64,000 bases of DNA from Timema cristinae (GCA_039000515.1 JBCFYV010000012.1:40375429-40439428); one strand, 5' to 3'. Numbered from the stretch's first letter, positions 21,179-31,445 are shown. The notes: a model not told the origin generated them from the sequence alone. Program-made: numbers and translations.

Positions 21179-22210
21179 GTTTCCCGATCTACACTGTCTC
21201 TGTACGTGACCCAGTCTTCTACACCGAAAACATCTCATGCGTGAGAGGTCGCGGGGCGCACGGTTGTCAGAACCCGAAGGCCTGAAGTTGTCCCTAGGAG
21301 CGTTAGCATCGCGATCGCCCGGTAGTACAGGCGCTAATGACAAGGCCGTATTCATAGGTTCGGGAGTTGAACCCGTGCGTCTGCGGTTTAATGCCGCCGG
21401 CGCATGCGCACTTAAATACTCCTGTTCGGCGAGCAGGGTGTTTTCAATCGAAGATGCTAGAGAGAAAAGTTCAAGTACCGTACAGGGCTTACATGTAAAT
21501 ACAAAATGTCGCCGGGTGAGGGGCGACACATTCTCAAGAATAATATCAACGATCTCACTTTCCCCCAGACCACTATTGAGAACTTGAGCTGCCTCTGTGA
21601 TAGATAAAATAAAATCTCTCAATGATTCGTGGGGATATTGAAACCTGTGAATAACTTCTTTACATAACCTTTCTCTAGCCCTACTGGGTAACAGCGCTTC
21701 TAAAATGAGGTCAGTAAGTGATCTCCAAGATAAACCATTTTGAATCCCACGGGAGAACAGCTGGGTTAAAAAACCAGAAGTTTTGGCCAAACACAGAATC
21801 AAAAATTCACTATCACTCGCTAACTTTAGACAATATGCTCTGTTGATCTCAACCATAAATTTAAACAGAGTAGCGTGATCTTGACCGTCGCAAACAGGGG
21901 TCCGATTCAAAATCTCCATAAGTACTTTGTTCTGACATTTAACTAGCGAAGGGGGTGGAGGAGGAGCGGTTGGCGCTAAAGGGGGTGGATTCCCATCCTC
22001 AATCCTGTCCATACCCGAGTCAGTCTCAGCCTCCCCAGTCCCGCTAATCTCCCCACATAGCTTAGATCTGAGCTCACCCACAGTAGCATTGGGAGGGAAG
22101 GAGACGCCCCTTGAAGTCAGCTCAGCTGTCAACTCGTCCCGGCTCAGGCGGTAGACAGCAGTCTTAGATGTGGTCAAAGTGGACATGGCAGTTGCAGGAG
22201 TGGTCTCCAT
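21173..22210 (-). CDS. gag: Gag polyprotein, copy 2, open frame
   Basis: The structural protein that assembles the particle and binds element RNA. From the ATG at 22210 it is 345 residues. I prefer this start because its context, ACCATGG, is an ideal Kozak match. An in-frame ATG at 22231 would add seven residues. Visible parts: an N-terminal SAP-like segment (about 20-55, pattern LSRDEL...RGVSF...ELRSKL), a proline-rich linker near 80-95, a central alpha-helical capsid-like region without distinct motifs, a basic Arg-rich stretch, and a C-terminal CCHC zinc knuckle (C327, C330, H335, C340). It ends two codons after the GGGAAAC heptamer, so the knuckle sits directly before the frameshift site and both Gag and Gag-Pol would carry it. 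The assignment rests on the knuckle and on position before pol; the capsid fold is inferred. Confidence 0.88.
   Translation of the reverse strand: METTPATAMSTLTTSKTAVYRLSRDELTAELTSRGVSFPPNATVGELRSKLCGEISGTGEAETDSGMDRIEDGNPPPLAPTAPPPPPSLVKCQNKVLMEILNRTPVCDGQDHATLFKFMVEINRAYCLKLASDSEFLILCLAKTSGFLTQLFSRGIQNGLSWRSLTDLILEALLPSRARERLCKEVIHRFQYPHESLRDFILSITEAAQVLNSGLGESEIVDIILENVSPLTRRHFVFTCKPCTVLELFSLASSIENTLLAEQEYLSAHAPAALNRRRTGSTPEPMNTALSLAPVLPGDRDANAPRDNFRPSGSDNRAPRDLSRMRCFRCRRLGHVQRQCRSGNL
21179..21185 (-). promoter_or_regulatory. -1 ribosomal frameshift heptamer GGGAAAC, copy 2
   Basis: In the gag frame the bases read G GGA AAC, the canonical X XXY YYZ arrangement, followed by TTA and the gag stop TAG (21173-21175). 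Slipping back one base enters the pol frame exactly. The same heptamer serves gag-pro shifting in type D retroviruses (established knowledge). Five bases downstream a stem can form between 21167-21173 (GGGCGCG) and 21141-21147 (CGTGCCC; one G-U pair). Loop bases 21154-21158 (CGTGG) can pair with 21124-21128 (CCACG), giving an H-type pseudoknot. The pairing is by inspection; efficiency is unknown. Confidence 0.7.
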
Positions 22211-22372
22211 GGTCACGGAGTCATGAAACATAAACAAACAAGAATCAATACAATATCAATCATCCAACAATACTGCAGACAGGCGGACCCTATTTTCTCT
22301 CCTAACTATACCTAATACCCTATTAAGTGCCCCACTCAACTCTGCGAGAGCAGAGTGGCGCAGCTTCTCTCT
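22211..22372 (-). other. 5' leader and primer-binding region
   Basis: About 160 nt between the end of the 5' LTR and gag. The bases right after the LTR (sense AGAGAGAAGCTGCGCCA) contain no TGG-starting tRNA complement, so a standard primer-binding site is not evident. A perfect 6-bp hairpin, CTCTGC-TCTC-GCAGAG, lies at 22340-22355. AGAGAA at 22365-22370 could pair with TTCTCT (23223-23228) near the predicted RNA 5' end. Confidence 0.4.
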
Positions 22373-22444
22373 TGTAACCCCCCCTTCATATGATCAGATA
22401 GGTTCATATTACAATAAATAAAAGGTAGGTTAGTTACAAGAGAG

Positions 22445-22455
22445 TTTATTTTATT
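22445..22455 (-). promoter_or_regulatory. Overlapping AATAAA polyadenylation signals in the LTR
   Basis: Two overlapping AATAAA hexamers lie in sense orientation near the 3' end of the LTR, about 75 bp before its end. The functional copy would be the equivalent at 9165-9175 in the 3' LTR. If used, the R region would be long (about 800 nt), so an upstream site is also possible. Confidence 0.4.
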
Positions 22456-23257
22456 CTACAAACAACTCGCAGACATACAAGAGCGAGGCACTCTAGGAAA
22501 GTCGATTGACTGGCCGATAAGGGCCGAGATAAAAAATAAAGGGGCAAGACCCCAAGTCGTTAAGAGAAAACAGAACAATTAATACCAACGTAGTCATAAT
22601 TACATTGACCCTCGCAGAAGGCGACTAACCTAGCAGGAAAGTTAAATACAAGTAATATATATATAAGTCTACACGACCTGGTGATGGTAACACTACATTG
22701 ACATAAGTATAAAGTTTTATAATAGGCCGCCATTATAAGGCGCGACAGAGAAAATGATTAACCTAAACCTAACCTGTTACAATAGTTCCTAATCAAATTA
22801 GTTCAATCTAAATTATTATTATTATAATGACCAATGTGCTGGGTGCACGGGCTCGCGCCCCCCGAGTTGAATAACAATTACAATCGTAACAAACCTTTAA
22901 CCTTTAGCAAGCAGAATAATTATTTTAAGTAAGTTACACGTTAAACAGAAATTATTAGCGCCCTAAGATGGCGCCATGCCAAAGTTCCAACCCGTCCGTG
23001 AGGCGGACACAACGTTAAGTACCAAGAAAAAGCTAGAGCATAAACCATAATGGCTGACAGGCAAATCCTGCAGTCTCAGAGAAATATAGCTATTAGTAAT
23101 CATGATTTATATTTAAAGTCGAAACTTAAATTTTGAACAATTTTAACCCAAACATAATTTAGAATACGTCGAACAGCAACCTACGTCTAAATCTAAGACA
23201 AGTGTCTCACCTAATCGAGTGCAGAGAAATGAGTGACATCACTACACAGTCCAGCCG

Positions 23258-23264
23258 TTATATA
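23258..23264 (-). promoter_or_regulatory. LTR TATA box with downstream initiator
   Basis: The sense strand reads TATATAA. Thirty bases downstream is TCACTC with its A at 23234, close to the arthropod initiator TCAKTY. Transcription would therefore start near 23234, giving a U3 of about 395 bp. The same box lies at 9978-9984 in the left LTR. The spacing is seen in the sequence; use in vivo is inferred. Confidence 0.55.
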
Positions 23265-23629
23265 CTGTACAAAGTCAATCACGTGTTCACAAACGGCGGG
23301 AATCACACTAGGGTGAAGGGAGAGGGGTGTACGTCGCTTCGGGAGAAGTCTCGACGATTCTCGTGATAATTTCAAATCACGCGCCGGTGGATGAGTCTTG
23401 TTTCACTCGAGCACAACCGTCAGCGCATACGGGTTAGCGCATCTCGATGTTCTATTGTCCGAGTCTTGCTCTAATCGGGCCTCGATCCACGGGCGGTCAG
23501 TAAGCCGCGTGATGTTGAGTGGAGTTGAGTGTGTGTGTTTCATGAAGTCGAGATCCAGCCAAGTCAAAGGGGACCAGATCAGGTGAGCTAGATCGTCCAT
23601 GTTTGGATTATGTCTGTGACAACGTCACA

Positions 23630-23633
23630 CTAT
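23630..23633. repeat. Target-site duplication CTAT, right
   Basis: Mate of 9089-9092. It marks the end of the element and the return to host DNA. Confidence 0.8.
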
Positions 23634-24599
23634 GGGTGCTTTCAGTTCGATACGCGTAGTGATCACATATTTACTAAACAGTGATTGGTTTCCCGTATCT
23701 ATGCGTAAGGACTATTCCTTAGAAAGTTAGAGCTTATCCATCTTTTACGGAGTGATGCGGACCAAGGACTTAAGAATCATTAGTCAGTAGACATAATAGT
23801 CAGATATTTTAATATCGAACTCTTAACATACCATTTAATACGGACTACGCAACTTACGGTACAAAGTCTGTCGACATGGCTTAACCCTGAATGAAACATT
23901 ACCTGTTTCTCTGCTATAGCAGTCAAATCTAATAGTGACAATACAACGACCATCTGAAACCTTAAACAGGCATACACTTTCTTCTAAGTCTCGGCCATCT
24001 TGATCTTATATTTCCCATTCCGACAAAGGAGAAGAGGAGTAAAAAGGGAGTTGCCACATTATATATATTTTTAATGTGATCGAAAAAAGTCTGTATTTAG
24101 CTATAGCTACCACTTACCAAAATCTTATCCAATTAAGGCCGGCGTGGACCAGGTTCAATACTATATAGAGTTATGTTTAGATGCAATATTTTAGTAAAAC
24201 TCTCATCACTTGGACACAGAAAACCATCTTTTTTGAATTCGTAGGCAATATTTATAAACAAAGTATTACACCTGTAATAGGACTTTTAAACCGTTGCCCA
24301 AGGTCACGTGGCTTAGGGCATCAGGATTGCAATCAAATGAGTTACAATTTACAGATGAGTTGAAGCTATTATCTCCCTCGAGGCTACTGGAAGTAGATTT
24401 TCAAATATGACTTATCTCTGTGGATTTTACAACATTGCTCTACGATATTGCGGGTTCTCTTATTCCAAAATACCCTCCTCATCCTTAACCCATTGATTCA
24501 TCCTTTAGTAATCCCTTAGTGATAAAACGTATGAACAAAATATATGTATTTTATAAAATAACTATTCTCGTTGATGGTCTCATAATCTAAGGTGTCACT
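23634..24599. other. Right host flank of the retrotransposon
   Basis: AT-rich host DNA resuming after the CTAT duplication. It does not match the left flank. No gene seen. Confidence 0.6.
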
Positions 24600-24770
24600 C
24601 TCGTTATAGATTATTTTGCTGGTGACGAAGAAGATGCTGTTCGAATCCCAGTTGGGTGTATTGAGGGTGGTTTTCCTATATAGCTTCCTACTGTTTGTCC
24701 ACGCAAATTCGGATACATTCTCTCTAAATTATACCTTATTCATACCTACCTCACTACAGTAAATATGTGA
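24600..24770 (+). repeat. SINE family B fragment
   Basis: Contains a box B-like TTCGAATCCCAGTTGGGTG and the family B body (GAGGGTGGTTTTCCTATA, CACGCAAATTCGGATACATT). The head is decayed and the tail missing. Confidence 0.6.
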
Positions 24771-25173
24771 ATGTTTTGGACGTCTGGTAAAACGTGGTGC
24801 ACAAAAGAAATTGTTAAATTAACTGTAAATAGAAATAAAGGCAAATTGATGAAATGATAAAGTGCTCTCAATCTACCCAAGATGCAGTGTAATACAACTT
24901 GTTGTATGGTGCTGACGTTAGTGGAAGAGAGCTTGATGATCGATACGCCCACCTCGGCAAGAGATTCCGTTGTGTGTAAACAAGGCAAAGCAAAAGGTGG
25001 GTAGTTTTAGGAAAGGGGGAATGTTAATAGAGGGAAAGGAAACTGGGATCGATTCAAGGACACACCTAACCTGGATGCCACCCCTCCTCCTACCTCTATC
25101 TTGTGACTTTGAGTGATGAGTCAGTGCCTAGATGGGGGATGAACTGGGACAGCACTGCGAGCATCCATCACTT

Positions 25174-25545
25174 GGAGAGGGGTAATGTATGCGCGGAGAG
25201 TCAGGAAAATAGAAGAGCATTCGGGTTAAGATAATGGCAAAGAAACTACCATGTATTCTGATTGTCTAGGTATACGTTCTCATGTTTTTTTTCCGATTTT
25301 AGTACTATCTCATCTTAAAGCCAACTAGAAGGAACAATTTAATAGTGATTTGGTATAAATCACAATCTTTCCGAGCTTAGAGAGGAGTATTGTATGCGCG
25401 GAAAGTCGATAAAATCGAAAAGCATTTGTTTTGAGCTTGTGACAGGGAAGTTACCAAGCATTATTGTATAGCTTTTTATTTTTAAGCTGTATTCCAATTT
25501 TATTTTTATCTCGGTTGGATATAACTTGAAGGAACAACTTGGTAA
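25174..25545 (+). repeat. Two diverged direct repeats
   Basis: The segments 25174-25345 and 25379-25545 are collinear but diverged. Shared blocks include TGTATGCGCGG at the start and GAAGGAACAA near the end. Nature unknown. Confidence 0.6.
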
Positions 25546-25634
25546 ATTTTAAAGATTTTTTTTTTTGATGAAAATAAGAGAAGCTCTATTGGGGTAGTAC
25601 TATTACCAGTCAGGGGTATACTGAGGATAAGGGG

Positions 25635-25876
25635 AGCCACATCGGTGGCCACGTGGTATAACGCGCTACTCCCACGGTAGACTGGACACTTGGTGACGAA
25701 TCTCGGTCGGGTGTACTGAGGGTGATTTTTCTAAGATTGTTTTTCATTCCATTTCTACGAAAGTGCATATACACTTCTTGTAAATATAACCTCTCCTATC
25801 CCTTAAACCATCAGTGTAATAAGTACATAACGAACCCAAACCCGAATGGGTAGTAAGACACGGTGCTAAAAAAAAA
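25635..25876 (+). repeat. SINE family B, variant head
   Basis: The head GGTGGCCACGTGGTATAACG differs from other family B copies. The body and the tail (CCCGAATGGGTAGTAAGACA) match. It ends in an A run. A head fragment of the same variant lies at 33848-33910. Confidence 0.75.
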
Positions 25877-25983
25877 GGGACGAGGGATGTGTTACAGTAG
25901 ATCAGCCACCTCCAACTCACCCTAAAATTATATTTATAATTTGTTTTTATTCCTTATTAATGCTTGAGATCTACTGGAATATT

Positions 25984-26291
25984 AGGTGACCTGGTGGTCT
26001 AGGGGTAGGGTGTCGGACTTCTGTGCTGGGGATCCGGGGTTCAACTCTCGGTCCCGGCACAGATTTATCTGATGGCCAAACCCTTCCTTCACCTCTGACA
26101 AGACGTGTATTAACCACAACTTGTGAATGTGTGGAATGCCAGGCCTCCGCCGTAGTTCGGATTCCACGTTAAGCTGTAGGTCCTTCATTTAATCTCGCAA
26201 TCACCCTACCATTACACATTAGCGTAAGTGCGTATAACCCGAATGGGTAGTAAGTTGTGGTTCTAGTAATAATAATAATATAATAATAATA
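25984..26291 (+). repeat. SINE family A, full length, long subtype
   Basis: Plus-strand copy with head GGTGACCTGGTGGTCTAGGG, box B-like GGGGTTCAACTC, and the long body form containing GTGTATTAACCACAACTTGTG in place of the short ATCTTGTG. It ends in an (AAT)n tract. Confidence 0.88.
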
Positions 26292-26404
26292 GTGGAATAT
26301 TATAAAATTAATGAATTCAGACCATTTCAGTTTTCAACTCTGTATAAGGGAGTTACAAAACTTCACAGAAATTACTAATCAAAGATAATTTATTATTTAT
26401 AAAT

Positions 26405-26600
26405 TCAAATTGGCCGCTTCTGTGGTCTAGTGGTCAGAGGTCTCGGGATCGATCCCTGGTGCTTCCAAATTTTATTTTAAGTAGTGGGTCTGAAACGGGA
26501 TCTTTTCAGACTTGTGAGGCCTAATTAGGAGCTACTTGATTTAAAAAGTATATACTTCGGTCTAGAAAACTGAAATTAAAGTTGTTCGGACCATATGGTA
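26405..26600 (+). repeat. SINE family E, tRNA-like head
   Basis: Box A-like TGTGGTCTAGTGGTCAGAGG, then a closely spaced box B-like GGATCGATCCC, then an AT-rich body that matches no other copy here. A short head-like fragment at 54627-54665 may belong to the same group. The 3' limit is uncertain. Confidence 0.5.
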
Positions 26601-26849
26601 ATATTTAGAAATAGAAGTTGACACTATCTTCACCAACTGAGTGGCCACTCTGTTGTTATGGCTTGATTGCCAGTAGTGCCATGAAGTTTTTAGTAAATAT
26701 TAATTACAAGGATTTGAAACATACTTTATATAATAATCGGCTTCATGGCAAGGTCAAGAGTAGATCTGTTAGCTTTGCCAAATTGAATCCCGGTCAGGGA
26801 TATGCCGCGGAACGATGTTGTGTCAGGGAGGGAAGGTGTGATAACTTAT

Positions 26850-27100
26850 GTCTACAAGGTGTTACATGGGGAATAGGGAGAGGGGAGAGGCTGGATACAT
26901 CACAGTGTTACGTAAAACAAATATTATACATTCCTTCTGAATAAAAAAAATCTTATTCCCTCTTTTGATGTAAAAAAATATTTTCTTTTTTTTTAAAAAA
27001 AGGACACACTTGTTACGTAACACAGGTCCAGATACTGTAAGAGTGGTTGGAGTCAGGCTAAATGTCTACTGGGTGTTACGTGTGGGTGGTAGGGGGATGC
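26850..27100 (+). repeat. MITE-like repeat related to 6225-6510
   Basis: CACAGTGTTACGTAAAAC at 26901 and TTGTTACGTAACACAGG at 27010 bracket an A/T tract. Then GGCTAAATGTCTACTGGGTG matches the 6480 block. TGTTACGTAACA is a perfect 12-bp palindrome. Confidence 0.45.
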
Positions 27101-27192
27101 CTACTATGTCAAATATATTAACGAATGGACCATGAAACATTTAAAGATTAGTTCAAAAAAGATGTTTTATTCATTAAAAGAAAATATAAACT

Positions 27193-27396
27193 ACCCGCCT
27201 CATTGAGGTTAGAATCTCATTCTGGTGAACTGGGGTGGTTTTTCCTTAATGGTTTTCTATCCTCCCTACGCGCAAATGTTGGTTCATTTTTCTATATCAA
27301 AACTTTCCAATTCCTAACACATTAGTGTAATTAGTAATTAAGTGTATAATCAAATGGGTAATAAGACACGGTTCTAAGTATTATTATTATTATTAC
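27193..27396 (+). repeat. SINE family B, head deleted
   Basis: Body and tail match family B (TGGGGTGGTTTTTCCTTAAT, GGTAATAAGACACGGTTCTA) and it ends in (ATT)n. The head lacks most of the tRNA-like part. Confidence 0.7.
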
Positions 27397-30300
27397 TTAC
27401 ATAAGAAATTATGCTATATATCTTAAGTTACATTTTCAGATTTAAGCATTTTATTTGATATAAAGTCAGATAATTTTCTATATGTTAGTTTTTTATAAAA
27501 AATATTAGTAAAAAATATATTTGATGGATCGTCAATATTACAAGATATTTCATTTGCCAAATAACTTTAATGAAATAATTAATAAGACAGTGGACCAGCC
27601 ACAAAATGGTCTTATCTTCATAGTCCGTACCGTATATATACCCTATATAGTTCTATGACGGCTACACTTGTCCAGTTACGATTACGACACACACTTTGAT
27701 TTCTTTTATAAATGTACACTCATATTTTGGAATAGTTTATTAAATAAGACTACATAACAAACTAATACAAAGAAAAATAAACCCCTTTTTCAAAAATGTA
27801 CTGATATTGTGTTTCAATTTCGATATCATCGTACGTAATCCCTCGTGTTGATGGACACGCGGACTAAAGTGTCACTTTCGTCTGGCCCTTTCACTGGTGG
27901 TGGGGAGGTACAGGCTCAAAAAACTAAATCATATTCTCTGGTTTGCTGGTGATAGAGAGGTCAAGGTTTATATCCCGAAAAATGAGAGTATATTTCCTTT
28001 ATATTATACCTTCTTCATCTCTATCCTTATAGTGCTTACATGCAAAAAATCTTAGACGGGTAGCAGAACTTGAAACACACTCACACCAAATACACAGATC
28101 ATCATAGCCCCACTCCCAAAAAGTAGGGCCAATATAACTTTTAATTATGGCATTTCATTTGTTGGGAATAAAATAATAAATAAATAAATAAATAAAACAA
28201 TTGAACATAGATGTATTTCAAGCTTGTATATTTTTATGACAGTAATTTTCTTTAATAATGCACTTTTTATGGTTTTCTTTGTTTTTGGGTTGGATGGTAA
28301 ATAACTTATTTTACGGTATATTTCTCATTATTTTAACCTATTTTATTACAACTATTTTATTTTACGTTTATATATTTTAAAGTTTCTGGTTCTTAAGATC
28401 ATTTTAAACATTGTAAAAAGTTCAAAAACCTTTCAAAATATAACCGTAATATACTATTAATTAAACAAACCCATCTAAATAATCACCCATTTATATTTTT
28501 TTATGTACGACTACGAAGTACTCTGAAATGATGCAGAAAGCATTATTAGGCCTCTATCCCTGTGTGAAGTGTCATTCAGAAAGTGATATCAAACCTCAAA
28601 CGCCCTCACGATGATGGATTTTAAGCGAATGAAGCCTTAGCCTCCCCCCAAATAAATGTGTTGACACTCGACGACCTAATTTATTGAGAGCCAAAGTTTT
28701 TGGCGTGAAAATGAAATTTGTTTTGTTAGGGTTCACCTCACCGTTTTCAAAGTTCAGAAACTATATTTTGAGTTTTGAATACTCGTCTAATTGAAGTTCC
28801 TTGTTTACCTCTCCCCTTCCCCACATTCTGCTCTCACGATTGTCCTTTTCTCCGTAACCTGCTTTCATTCCTAGTTTCATAAAATTGATTTTTAAGGCCT
28901 CCCACCCCCTTAACCCTCGGCCCCTTTTCCCCTGATATACTCCTCCTTTCTCTCTTTCTATAACTCCGTATTATTTTTCGTAACCTTCAGTCCAGACTAA
29001 TAGATGTCACGGAAGAGTTGTTTATACTTTGTCAACCATTCAAAAGGTCGGGGGTGGGAGATGTGTAAGGAAGGGATAAAAATATTTCTCGTAGTGCTTC
29101 TAAATCACATTCTCTTTCTCTTTCCAATACTTTGGGCCTTTGAGCCTTGGAGGTGGGTTGGTGAGGGAGAAGAGGAGTTAAGGGGGTTTATTGAGACAGG
29201 CCAAACGTAGCGAAGAATAGAAATATTTTATTTCAACTGTCAAGGGCATAGGAATATAAATAAAGATAAAATGTGATCAAACAAATATGCACTGCTTATC
29301 ACACCGTGTCTCACTACCCCTTTGGCCTATCCGCATATTTACACTAGATGGATTGGGATAGTAAGGATACAATTTTAATGAAATGTACCCGCGCTTGAGG
29401 GGATGGATTGTTGCTGAAACCATTCAAGAAATAACAATGTGATTAAATCACACTTGTTTTCTCCTAAAGTGTACTAAAATTGAAACACAATTTAAAAAAA
29501 TAGCTTTTCGCTAAATTGCCTTTAAGTTAGCTTTCCTCAGAAAAGCAAACAAATCATCTTGTAATTCCAATAAAAAATCTTCATATAAATTTTAAACATA
29601 CTTATTAAAATTGAGAATATTATGTAAGGAACGAGCTTGTGAGAATATTAGATAAGTTGAAAATAGGTTAATGTGAAATTGTTTTATAAGTTAAAAATTA
29701 AAAAATATAATTAGGATCACCACATTTAATAATTGAGAAAGAGATGATTACATTAATCCTATTTAAAAAAAATAGTCCTTATTCAAATATTAGATTTGAA
29801 TTTGTAATAAATATGTAATATGTTAAAATTATTGCACCTATGTGAAATTACAGTTCTGAGTAAAAATAAGAAAGTAAATTGATAAGTTAAATTTAAGCCT
29901 ATTTAGGATCATTCAGTTTCTAATCAAAAAACAGTAGTCCTAAAATACAATTAAACATCAGAATGTATTAAATAAAAGATAGATAGATATTTTTGATATA
30001 ATGAAATTAGGTTAATAAGTGCTCATCATAAACCGTTCCTTAGTTAGGTTAATTAATACTTATTAAAGATTATTTTTAATTTCAAAAAACATTTATTTGT
30101 AAACTACCCTAAAATAATATATATTTGTAATAAAAATGTATTTGTTTGTAAAAATTAAATTTATTACTCGTTATCATAAAATACAATTAAGATACCTATT
30201 CTAAACTAAATCTTAAAGGATGTTTTCAACAAATTACATATTTCAAGAATTTGTCTTACGTGGACTTTTTTTTAAATCATCAATTTTAGAAAGATCAACA

Positions 30301-30944
30301 TACATTATTTTTTAATATATAAAATAATCTTTAGATACCAAATTTGTACCAAATTGTTATATCTATTTTCAAAAAACTAGGATTAAAAAAAATTCATTAA
30401 TACATATTAAATGAGTTATTCAAAGAAAAACAAAGGTATTCAATTATTTGTATTGTAAAAGATCTTTATCGGACTCTCTATTTGAACCAAATCATTAAAA
30501 CCCTTTTTAAAACATTTTATAATTCTTAAAATATGAGTCATAAATTTACTTAAATTTAATTTTTTCCCAAAAAATTACTATACATTTTTATTTATCATTT
30601 CAAATACTCCCCAGAAACAACAATAATACTGTTGTTGTTTGTAATATCAAATACTCAATAGTCATACATTTTTCATATGCCGTTTTAACCACAATAATTA
30701 GAATCATTTTTGAAAAAAAAAAATATTTTTATTTAAAGGGCAAGGGTTGAATAGAAAAACTCCGATGTAAAATATAATAACATAAACATGCCAAGTTTGA
30801 TAAGATCAATCAATCTGTTTTTGATTTAGGCCTAGAGATAAACAGATAGACAGAACATCAAACAGATATGGGAACAGATCTAATTTTAAAATTCTATTTT
30901 TTGAGAATATTTTAGTAACTACAATACTTTTTCTTTATATGATA
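27397..30944. other. Very AT-rich intergenic DNA
   Basis: From about 29460 to 30940 the sequence is strongly A/T dominated with many homopolymer runs. Only the SINE tail at 29303 is recognised. The 68-codon frame at 29004-29210 is hydrophobic but has no support. Confidence 0.55.
29303..29400 (-). repeat. SINE tail fragment
   Basis: The plus strand reads CACCGTGTCTCACTACCCCT, the complement of the shared family A/B tail. Only the 3' part remains. Confidence 0.5.
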
Positions 30945-31052
30945 AAGTAAAAACACTCTCAGTTTACCTGACCTGGATCCGAACCCTCATCTTCCCGTCA
31001 TTGGCAGTCCAATATATTTCGAGAGTGATGACTTAGACATTGCGATCACTGA
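30945..31052 (-). repeat. SINE family B fragment
   Basis: The minus strand has the head half: ACTGCCAATGACGGGAAGAT, a box B-like GGGTTCGGATCC, and the start of the body (AACTGAGAGTGTTTTTA). Confidence 0.6.
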
Positions 31053-31445
31053 AGGGGGTAATTTAGAACATAATAAATTAATGCAATGGCTATAATCAAT
31101 AAATAACCTATTAGAGACCTGAAGTTTATATGAACTAATTCTATAACCAAATTAAATCTATCTTCAAAATTACACCTGGACACGAGAATTTTATTGAATC
31201 TGGAACCTGATTATCTTTTACTGATATTTATTTTAAGATATGTTATATTTAATCTAAATGAAACGAGTGCACCATTACACATCTGTATCCATACCTTAGT
31301 TAATTTAACTCTATGGTAATTTTATAATGGTATAAAATGTACAGTATGTTTTAATAAAAATATAATTTTACGCTTTAAAGAATTATATTATATTAATACG
31401 ATGAGAAACCTTTTATTACACACTGTTAGCACATCCAATACCCAC

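Larger units (their letters stand above)
22373..23629 (-). repeat. 5' LTR (right LTR on the + strand), carries the promoter
   Basis: This is the partner of the 9093-10349 LTR, 1257 bp, followed by the CTAT duplication at 23630-23633. In sense orientation it starts with a short perfect inverted repeat, TGTGAC-GTT-GTCACA, and ends GGTTACA. It holds a TATA box and a plausible initiator about 30 nt apart. Being upstream of gag, it would drive transcription. Confidence 0.94.
9093..23633 (-). mobile_element. Ty3/gypsy LTR retrotransposon locus, left part present twice
   Basis: The locus begins and ends with 1257-bp LTRs of TG...CA form. The outermost flanks carry the same 4 bp, CTAT (9089-9092 and 23630-23633), as expected for one integration event. 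All coding is on the minus strand, in the order gag then pol. Inside are two internal regions that match almost base for base (10350-15257 and 17198-22372), a clipped middle LTR (16382-17197), and a corrupted duplicate of the left host flank (15261-16391). A real single element would be about 7.7 kb (two LTRs plus 5175 bp). The extra 6.85 kb is best read as an assembly duplication, though a true tandem duplication cannot be excluded from sequence alone. Pol order PR-RT-RNaseH-IN places it in Ty3/gypsy, not copia. I do not assign a clade. Confidence 0.93.
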
